43,102 bases of DNA from Lysinibacillus antri. Lineage in GTDB: Bacteria > Bacillota > Bacilli > Bacillales_A > Planococcaceae. Each line of letters starts with the position of its first letter. Positions within the stretch are counted from its first letter, which is position 1. Location: contig NZ_RYYR01000034.1 in the NCBI RefSeq assembly GCF_003977595.1, positions 1-43,102 on the forward strand, given 5' to 3'. The notes beneath the pieces were generated by a model. It ran no database searches, was not told where the DNA came from, and saw nothing but the letters and a program-made list of their open reading frames with translations. This document shows positions 37,344 to 43,102 of the stretch, piece after piece. Position numbers and translations under genes: made by a program.

Positions 37344-38164
37344 TGGCATTTTTATTATTAGGGCTTATCGCTTTATGTGCAGGCATAGTGGGGGCACTGG
37401 TGGGACTTGGTGGCGGTGTCATCTTGATTCCTGCCACATTATTTATTGGGTTGGAACTACAATTTTTCCCAGACTTAACGCCTCAACGTGTTGTTGGCTT
37501 ATCGGTCATTATGATGATTTTTACAGGATTATCTTCCACTCTATCGTATATGAAATCAAAACAAATTGATTTTAAAAGTGGCTTGATCTTTTTTATTGGA
37601 AGTATTCCCGGAACGATGTTTGGAGCATGGTTAAATAAAAGTTTAGATTTACCCTCCTTTAATTTACTTTTTGGTATTTTGTTAATCGTTTTATCCACGC
37701 TTTTATTAGTGAAAGATAAGTTAAAGCCAATTAGTTGGTTTATCGATCATGGTACAAAAAGAACGTTTATTGATAAAAATGGTATTGAATATGAATATGG
37801 TTTTCCAATTTGGTTTGCGATCGTCCTAACATTTGTCGTAGGGATGATTTCCGGGCTGTTTGGAATTGGTGGTGGGTCTTTATTAGTTCCTGCAATGGTT
37901 CTTTTATTTTTATTTCCACCTCACGTGGCCGTGGCAACTTCAATGTTCATGGTATTTTTATCGTCCCTTGTTAACTCTGCAAGTCATATTTATTTAGGGA
38001 ATGTCCCTTGGAGTTATACAATACCGGTCATTATTGGAGCATATATTGGTGCAAAGTTTGGTTCGGCATTAAATAAAAAATTAAGCTCAAAAACAGTCGT
38101 TATGGTATTACAAGTTGTGATGATGATTATGGGGATTCGTTCGGTCATTGAAGGATTACTTTAG
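37343..38164 (+). CDS. yunE: TauE/SafE-family sulfite/anion exporter YunE
   Basis: Membrane protein of 273 residues with about eight hydrophobic segments in two related halves. Each half starts with the TauE/SafE glycine motif: GALVGLGGGVILIPA near residue 15 and SGLFGIGGGSLLVPA near residue 170. The family moves sulfite, sulfoacetate or similar anions; the substrate here is unproven, though the sulfate island lies next door. AAGGAG lies in the end of yunF. Coupled translation with yunF is likely. Confidence 0.88.
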   Translation: MAFLLLGLIALCAGIVGALVGLGGGVILIPATLFIGLELQFFPDLTPQRVVGLSVIMMIFTGLSSTLSYMKSKQIDFKSGLIFFIGSIPGTMFGAWLNKSLDLPSFNLLFGILLIVLSTLLLVKDKLKPISWFIDHGTKRTFIDKNGIEYEYGFPIWFAIVLTFVVGMISGLFGIGGGSLLVPAMVLLFLFPPHVAVATSMFMVFLSSLVNSASHIYLGNVPWSYTIPVIIGAYIGAKFGSALNKKLSSKTVVMVLQVVMMIMGIRSVIEGLL

Positions 38165-38194
38165 AATTTTAAAATAATGAAAGGTGGTGTCAAT

Positions 38195-39556
38195 ATGCTG
38201 GAGACAATTCATATTTTTCATACAAATGATATACATAGTCATTTTGAATATTGGATAAGAATGCAAAAATATATAAAAGAACAAAGATTAGAATATGCTA
38301 AGTGTGGCGAGGCAAGCTTTTTAATGGATATAGGGGATCATCTCGATCGCTCTAACATTTTTACTGAAGCTACTTTAGGTAAAGGGAATGTGAAGCTATT
38401 AAATGAAGCAGAATATGATGTTGTCACGATCGGTAACAACGAAGGAATTACGTTATCCTATGACGAGCTTTATACGCTTTACGATGAAGCGCAATTTGAA
38501 GTAATTGTAGCAAATATAGAACCAATACAAGGGGAAAAGCCGAAATGGTTGAAACCTTATACGATTCTACAAACAAAATACGGCACGACGATTGGTGTGG
38601 TTGCTGCCACTGCAAGATTTGATGCCTTTTACGAAGAATTAAATTGGCATGTGACAGAACCACGGCAGAAGATCATTGACATCGTAAATCAACTAAAAGA
38701 ACAAGTAGACATTGTCGTTTGTTTATCCCATTTAGGAATTACAGAGGATGAATTATTAGCTGCAGAGTGTCCATCCATTGACGTCATTTTTGGGGCGCAT
38801 ACCCACCATTTATTCCAGCAAGGTAAAGTAGTGAATAATGTGTTACTTACTGGTTGTGGAAAGTTTGGCATGTATACGGGTCATCTCACATTGCAATTTA
38901 ATCATACAACGCGTACCCTTACGAAAAAAGATGAAATTGCCATTGAAAATGCCCTATTACCTGAACTTAATGAAGAAGGGCTATTTCTAACAGAGCTTCG
39001 AGAACAAGGAAAGCAACTGCTTCAAACGCCCATTTTCGAAACAAAAAAATTTTATAATAAAGAATGGTTCCATTATTCCAATTTGTCCACACTTTTTGCA
39101 GAAGCCATCTTAGATTTTACGAAGGCCGATTGTACGATGTTTAATGCTGGAATTTTGTTGGATGATTTAAAAAAGGGAACCATAACCAAGTACGATATTC
39201 ATAAAATATTCCCTCATCCCATTAATTTGTGCGTAATCGAACTGACAGGAACAGAGCTAAAAGAAGTGTATTTACAAGCACAAAATCAAGATTGGCCGAT
39301 GCTCGAATTAAAAGGACTTGGGTTTAGAGGAACCATTTTTGGTAAGATGCTTACGTATCAATTTTCAATGAATCGACATCGTGAACTGTTAATAAATAAT
39401 AAAGTTGCCTTACCTGACCAAACGTACAAATTAGCTACTTTAGATATGTTTACGTTTGGTTACTTTTTCCCGAATTTCAAATATGCCAAGAAGCAATATT
39501 TACTACCAATGTTTTTAAGAGACATATTCGTAAGTTTTGGGGAAAAGAAATTTTGA
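38195..39556 (+). CDS. yunD: metallophosphatase / 5'-nucleotidase-like protein YunD
   Basis: Calcineurin-like metallophosphatase of 453 residues. The metal-binding motifs come in order: HTNDIHSHFEYW, DIGDHLDRS, IGNNEG, CLSHLGI and GAHTHH. A C-terminal 5'-nucleotidase domain includes NAGILLDDL and GLGFRGTIFGK. It lacks a signal peptide, so it is cytosolic, unlike UshA. The B. subtilis orthologue is annotated as a putative nucleotidase. ATG 38195 has AGGTGGTG upstream; the open frame to 38177 would start inside that site. It is 30 nt after yunE. Confidence 0.88.
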   Translation: MLETIHIFHTNDIHSHFEYWIRMQKYIKEQRLEYAKCGEASFLMDIGDHLDRSNIFTEATLGKGNVKLLNEAEYDVVTIGNNEGITLSYDELYTLYDEAQFEVIVANIEPIQGEKPKWLKPYTILQTKYGTTIGVVAATARFDAFYEELNWHVTEPRQKIIDIVNQLKEQVDIVVCLSHLGITEDELLAAECPSIDVIFGAHTHHLFQQGKVVNNVLLTGCGKFGMYTGHLTLQFNHTTRTLTKKDEIAIENALLPELNEEGLFLTELREQGKQLLQTPIFETKKFYNKEWFHYSNLSTLFAEAILDFTKADCTMFNAGILLDDLKKGTITKYDIHKIFPHPINLCVIELTGTELKEVYLQAQNQDWPMLELKGLGFRGTIFGKMLTYQFSMNRHRELLINNKVALPDQTYKLATLDMFTFGYFFPNFKYAKKQYLLPMFLRDIFVSFGEKKF

Positions 39557-39584
39557 TTGACAATCGTTATTGAAATATTATATT
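39557..39584 (+). promoter_or_regulatory. promoter of the HD-GYP gene
   Basis: TTGACA (39557-39562) and TATATT (39579-39584) are 16 bp apart. The -35 box abuts the yunD stop codon. Confidence 0.65.
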
Positions 39585-39639
39585 TTTAGCATTGGTTTTA
39601 TAAAATGGTAAGAACAGTTGAATAAGAATTGAGGTTTAA

Positions 39640-40749
39640 ATGCCAATGCGATTAATATCGATTAATGTACTGAAGCCAGGAATGGTAGCAGGTAAAACGA
39701 TTTGGAATGAAGCGGGGCATCCTCTTATACAAAAAAATGTTGTTTTATCTGAAGGCATCCTTAGACGTCTTAAACAATTAGGCATACAATATTTGTACAT
39801 TGAGGATGCAATTTCGGATGGTATTGAAATAGAAGAAACCATTTCACCAGAAAAACGAACAAAAGCCGTTAAACATATAACGAGTTCATTTAATCAGTTA
39901 AAAGGGTTAAATAGTAGCGCTGCATCTCTAGTCTTAGATAAACAGTCTAAAGCGATTGGAGAGCTTGTAGATGATCTATTAAACTCCATTATGAAAAGTG
40001 ATGAAATATTAACGGTTTTAACCGATACACTCATTTATGATGAATATATTTACCAACATTCCTTTCAAGTGACGTTATATTCAGTTGCAATTGCAAGAGA
40101 AATGGGATACTCCCGTGAAGAATTAAAAACAATTGGAATTGGCGCGATGTTACATGATGTAGGAAAAATGATCATTCCTACTGATATATTATTTAAACCG
40201 GACCGTTTAACCGATGAAGAATATGAAATTATGAAGCAGCACGCGCGTAGTGGATTTGATATTTTACGAAATTTACATACGGTGTCCTTACTTGTTGCCC
40301 ATTGTGCATTTCAACATCACGAACGCCTTGATGGAAGTGGCTATCCTAGAGGACTAGTAGAATACGAGATTCATCCATATGCCAAAATTATTGCTGTGGC
40401 AGATGTGTTTGATGCCGTCACATCGAATCGCGTCTACCGAAAGAAAATGCTGCCATCTCAAGGTGTTGAAATCATTAATGCTGGTAAAGGTACGATTTTC
40501 GATAAACGCGTGGTGGAAGCCTTTAATCGAAGCATCATCCATTATCCGAATGGGTCCGTCGTTTTATTATCGGACGGTAGAAGAGGCATTATTGCAAAAC
40601 AAAATAAGGATAATGCAGCAATGCCAAGCATTCGGATATTTGAAGAAAATGGCACATTATTAAAATCAACCTATTTAATTAATTTAGATGAACAGTTGAA
40701 TGTGATCATTGAAAAAGTGGAAACGGATTATTTACCGAATGCAGAATAG
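39640..40749 (+). CDS. HD-GYP domain cyclic-di-GMP phosphodiesterase (putative)
   Basis: Protein of 369 residues. An N-terminal segment of about 120 residues has no recognised domain. An HD-GYP domain then follows: HSFQVTLYS, the HD pair in MLHDVGKM, KQHARSGFDIL, HH in CAFQHHERLDGSGYPRG (the GYP motif) and DVFDAVTSNRVYRKKM. All usual metal ligands and the GYP loop appear intact, so c-di-GMP (or related dinucleotide) hydrolysis is the likely activity. ATG 39640 has GAGG 5 nt upstream. It has its own promoter and sits between yunD and yunB. Confidence 0.88.
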   Translation: MPMRLISINVLKPGMVAGKTIWNEAGHPLIQKNVVLSEGILRRLKQLGIQYLYIEDAISDGIEIEETISPEKRTKAVKHITSSFNQLKGLNSSAASLVLDKQSKAIGELVDDLLNSIMKSDEILTVLTDTLIYDEYIYQHSFQVTLYSVAIAREMGYSREELKTIGIGAMLHDVGKMIIPTDILFKPDRLTDEEYEIMKQHARSGFDILRNLHTVSLLVAHCAFQHHERLDGSGYPRGLVEYEIHPYAKIIAVADVFDAVTSNRVYRKKMLPSQGVEIINAGKGTIFDKRVVEAFNRSIIHYPNGSVVLLSDGRRGIIAKQNKDNAAMPSIRIFEENGTLLKSTYLINLDEQLNVIIEKVETDYLPNAE

Positions 40750-40792
40750 AAATCTCCCCCTGTTCATAAATTGGAGCAGGAGGAGATTTTTT
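40750..40792 (+). terminator. terminator-like hairpin that contains the yunB ribosome site
   Basis: AAATCTCC-C-CCTG (40750-40762) pairs with CAGG-A-GGAGATTT (40777-40789), a 12-bp stem with one mismatch, then TTTT. It starts right after the HD-GYP stop codon. The 3' arm CAGGAGGAG is also the only good ribosome site for yunB. Confidence 0.75.
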
Positions 40793-41564
40793 GTTTTCTC
40801 GTCGACCAAAAATGCGGTTTAAAAGACCAAAAAGGCGCAACAGATCCAATCGTTTTGCGATATTTGTCATTAGTTTCGTTGTGGCAGTCACGTTGTTTTT
40901 GTATATTCTAAATGGTCGTCTAATGCCCACGTATTTACAATATGCTGAAGTACAAACCTATAAAATTGCGGCTCATGTTGTGAGTAAAGCAATCAATGCG
41001 AGAACGACGACGGTTTTAGATATAAATGAGATTATAGAAGATTTACCATCTGAGTCTGACTACATGCTAACTACTCGATTTAATGCAGAAATTATTAACC
41101 AAGTTCGTGCTGAGACAGTAACTTTAGTAAAAGAACACCTAACATTAGCAGAGCAGGGAGATTTAACTCAGTTACCAGATCTAGAAAATGTTGAATATGA
41201 CATAAGTGAAATACAAAAGGGGGATGGTATTGTATTTTTCGTTCCCATTGCCCAAGCATTAAACATCCCGCTTTTAGGAAACTTAGGTCCAAGAGTGCCG
41301 ATTCGATTTCATATCATCGGAAACGTTGCTAGTGATGTCGCAACATCCATTAAAGAATTTGGAATTAACAATGCTTTAGTAGAAGTAAATATTCACCTTA
41401 AAGTAAATGTGCAAATTATTATTCCATTTGCTAGTAAGCAAGCGACTGTCGAACAGACAATACCTGTTGCGATTGGACTAGTCCGAAGCCAAGTACCTCA
41501 TATTTATACAAATGGGGGAGAGGGAGCACAGCCGTCAATCGAGGTACCTGTTCCTAGTAATTAA
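40791..41564 (+). CDS. yunB: sporulation protein YunB
   Basis: Protein of 257 residues. A very basic N-terminus (FSRRPKMRFKRPKRRNRSNR) is followed by one membrane anchor (FAIFVISFVVAVTLFLYIL). A domain then faces the outside or the intermembrane space of the forespore. B. subtilis YunB has the same length and is a SigE-dependent sporulation protein. The start is TTG 40791 with AGGAGGAG upstream. ATG 40812 is possible but has no site. No SigE promoter could be confirmed. Confidence 0.85.
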   Translation: MFSRRPKMRFKRPKRRNRSNRFAIFVISFVVAVTLFLYILNGRLMPTYLQYAEVQTYKIAAHVVSKAINARTTTVLDINEIIEDLPSESDYMLTTRFNAEIINQVRAETVTLVKEHLTLAEQGDLTQLPDLENVEYDISEIQKGDGIVFFVPIAQALNIPLLGNLGPRVPIRFHIIGNVASDVATSIKEFGINNALVEVNIHLKVNVQIIIPFASKQATVEQTIPVAIGLVRSQVPHIYTNGGEGAQPSIEVPVPSN

Positions 41565-41611
41565 TCTGAAATGAAAAAAGAAAGTTAGTTGTTTTCGATT
41601 GTAGGAATATG

Positions 41612-41645
41612 TTACATTGACATCAGTGTAAATATTTTTCAATAT
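41612..41645 (+). promoter_or_regulatory. candidate lipA promoter with a TTACA-N10-TGTAA dyad
   Basis: TTGACA (41617-41622) lies inside an inverted repeat TTACA (41612-41616) / TGTAA (41627-41631). The -10 match at 41640 (CAATAT) is poor. The dyad over a -35 box looks like an operator, but I cannot name the regulator. Confidence 0.35.
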
Positions 41646-41662
41646 TGATTGGGGCTGATGAT

Positions 41663-42583
41663 ATGACTACGAATCCTACAACTAGGAAAGATGAAATATT
41701 ACGTAAACCAGAGTGGTTAAAGATAAAATTAAATACAAATGATGAATATAAAGGCTTAAAAAAATTAATGCGCGAGAAAAACTTAAATACGGTATGTGAG
41801 GAAGCGCGTTGTCCGAATATTCATGAATGTTGGGGCGAAAGAAGAACAGCAACAATGATGATTCTTGGGTCGGTTTGTACGCGTGCCTGCCGTTTCTGTG
41901 CTGTAAAAACAGGCTTACCGACTGAGCTAGATTTAGCAGAACCAGAACGTGTAGCAGATTCTGTTGAAATTATGAATTTAAAACATGTCGTTATTACAAT
42001 GGTTGCTCGCGATGATTTAAAGGATGGTGGAGCTGGCGTACTGGCAGAAACGATCCGTGCGATTCGCCGTAAATCTCCTCAAACATCTGTGGAAGTATTA
42101 CCTTCAGACTTAGGTGGAGTAGAAGAGAACTTACAAATGTTAATGGATGCAAAACCTGATATTTTAAACCATAACATTGAAACGGTTCGCCGCTTAACGC
42201 CAAGAGTTCGTGCACGTGCTAAGTATGATCGTTCCTTAGAATTTTTAAGAAAAGCGAAAGAAATGCAACCAGACATTCCAACAAAATCATCGCTAATGAT
42301 TGGATTAGGGGAAACATGGGATGAAATTTTAGAAGTAATGGATGATTTACGTGCAAATAACGTAGACATTATGACGATTGGTCAGTATTTACAACCATCG
42401 AAAAAACATTTACCTGTCAAAAAATATTATTCTCCGATTGAGTTTGGAAAGCTTCGTAAAATTGCGATGGAAAAAGGGTTCCAACATTGTCAAGCAGGTC
42501 CACTAGTGCGTAGTAGCTACCATGCAGATGAGCAAGTAAATGAAGCAACGAAAACAAGACAACTTCAAGCAGAAGTAAAATAA
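41663..42583 (+). CDS. lipA: lipoyl synthase
   Basis: Radical-SAM enzyme of 306 residues that inserts two sulfurs into octanoyl groups. The auxiliary-cluster Cys motif is [12 protein letters not shown], and the radical-SAM motif CTRACRFC follows. The C-terminal RSSYHADE serine ligand segment is also present. ATG 41663 has GGGG 8 nt upstream; the frame opens at 41645. It needs Fe-S clusters from the suf operon and supplies lipoate to GcvH and 2-oxoacid dehydrogenases. In B. subtilis it also neighbours yunB and yutD. Confidence 0.97.
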   Translation: MTTNPTTRKDEILRKPEWLKIKLNTNDEYKGLKKLMREKNLNTVCEEARCPNIHECWGERRTATMMILGSVCTRACRFCAVKTGLPTELDLAEPERVADSVEIMNLKHVVITMVARDDLKDGGAGVLAETIRAIRRKSPQTSVEVLPSDLGGVEENLQMLMDAKPDILNHNIETVRRLTPRVRARAKYDRSLEFLRKAKEMQPDIPTKSSLMIGLGETWDEILEVMDDLRANNVDIMTIGQYLQPSKKHLPVKKYYSPIEFGKLRKIAMEKGFQHCQAGPLVRSSYHADEQVNEATKTRQLQAEVK

Positions 42584-42638
42584 ATAGAATACTACCTTTG
42601 AAACTAAAGGAACGTATGTGGATAGGGGGAATTTTTCG

Positions 42639-42983
42639 ATGATTATTGCAGAAGGAAATGCATATGAAATTGTCGAAAACGTCCGAGATGGATTTCAAGA
42701 GGATGCGTTTTTATCTCGATATTCTGATATTTTAGTGAAATATGATTATATCGTTGGAGATTGGGGATATGGCCAGCTTCGTTTAAAAGGGTTTTTCGAT
42801 GATCGAAATCAAAAAGCCACATTTGATACGAAGATTAGTACTTTTGAAGATTATTTATTTGAATATTGTAATTTTGGCTGTGCCTACTTCATTCTAAAAA
42901 AGACTGGGAAAGCGCCAAAGCAGGAAGTACCAGTGAGTGTAGAAGAAGCCGTAAACGAACAACCAATTGAAGAAATCGAATAA
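42639..42983 (+). CDS. yutD: YutD-family (DUF1027) protein
   Basis: Conserved small protein of 114 residues. It starts MIIAEGNAYEIVENVRDGF and contains DYIVGDWGYGQLRLKGFF, with CNFGCAYFILKK near residue 80. The tail is acidic and variable. This matches the YutD family found next to lipA in Firmicutes; the function is unknown. ATG 42639 has AGGGGG upstream. No complete terminator follows, because an IS element begins 30 nt downstream. Confidence 0.88.
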   Translation: MIIAEGNAYEIVENVRDGFQEDAFLSRYSDILVKYDYIVGDWGYGQLRLKGFFDDRNQKATFDTKISTFEDYLFEYCNFGCAYFILKKTGKAPKQEVPVSVEEAVNEQPIEEIE

Positions 42984-43012
42984 TAAAAAACGCCGCGCAT
43001 GTGATTTTGAAG

Positions 43013-43102
43013 TGACCCCTAAAAGTTAGACACGGTTATTTCATTAGGCAACTTTCTCAAAATGGGTTCGGTATTGTACCGGACTCATTTTTAATTTTGC
43101 CT
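43013..43102 (-). mobile_element. end of an IS3-family (IS150-group) insertion sequence
   Basis: TGACCCCTAAAAGTTAGAC at 43013-43031 is a typical IS150-group terminal inverted repeat. The transposase C-terminus reads into it on the minus strand. The window cuts the element, so the other end and any target duplication are not visible. Confidence 0.9.
43044..43102 (-). CDS. partial IS3-family transposase OrfB, C-terminus
   Basis: On the minus strand the last codons read AKLKMSPVQYRTHFEKVA and stop at TAA (plus 43044-43046). The (M)SPVQYR motif close to the stop is the signature C-terminal end of IS3-family OrfB (DDE integrase). The catalytic region lies beyond the window, so intactness cannot be judged. 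Confidence 0.88.
   Translation of the reverse strand, partial: AKLKMSPVQYRTHFEKVA

Overview
The window is a low-GC Firmicutes chromosome segment. Gene order and protein sequences point to Bacillales. The yusL-to-yusA synteny block, the yun/lipA/yutD block, a FadR operator, an S-box, and intergenic repeats ending in CTTCCGCTTTT or CTTTTGCTTTT fit best with the Lysinibacillus/Solibacillus/Planococcaceae side. The genus is an inference. No rRNA, tRNA, prophage or CRISPR is visible. The only mobile DNA recognised is one end of an IS3-family element at the right edge.

Layout, left to right. (1) 1-2115: a C39-like cysteine peptidase, a HAD nucleotidase, a 4-OT tautomerase and a YdbP-type thioredoxin. 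(2) 2380-8032: the fatty-acid beta-oxidation operon fadN-fadA-fadE behind a textbook FadR box, with a five-copy 21-bp repeat before fadE. (3) 8193-9905: yusI, gcvH, yusF, yusE. (4) 9906-12854: an S-box (SAM) riboswitch and the methionine importer metN-metP-metQ. (5) 12943-19980: gltC divergent from glutamate synthase gltA-gltB. (6) 20395-25567: the sufCDSUB Fe-S assembly operon. (7) 25640-27926: a gene-poor decay zone. It holds a broken 7TMR-DISM sensor fragment, a frameshifted response regulator, a 9 x 52-bp tandem repeat array and two tiny ORFs. (8) 27927-36365: a sulfate assimilation island. cysH-sat-cysC lies on the minus strand, and a sulfate ABC transporter (binding protein, CysT, CysW, CysA, second binding protein, DUF2292 protein) lies on the plus strand. 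(9) 36486-42983: yunF, yunE, yunD, an HD-GYP phosphodiesterase, yunB, lipA, yutD. (10) 43013-43102: the end of an IS150-group element.

The genes form a linked set around sulfur and one-carbon metabolism. Sulfate is imported (CysTWA), activated (Sat, CysC) and reduced (CysH). Sulfur is mobilised for Fe-S clusters (SufS/SufU/SufBCD), which LipA and GltA/GltB consume. Lipoate feeds GcvH. Methionine uptake is controlled by SAM.

The most interesting observation is a short RNA element found four times in the sulfur island: before cysH, before the first sulfate-binding gene, and twice in tandem before the second. Each copy is CU(G/U)A, a 4-bp stem, an ACA(A/U)(A) loop, the complementary 4 bases, then AGG running straight into an intrinsic terminator. 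Three of the four stem pairs vary by compensatory changes while staying Watson-Crick. I do not recognise it as a named riboswitch or protein-binding leader, so it is my candidate for an undescribed attenuation system.
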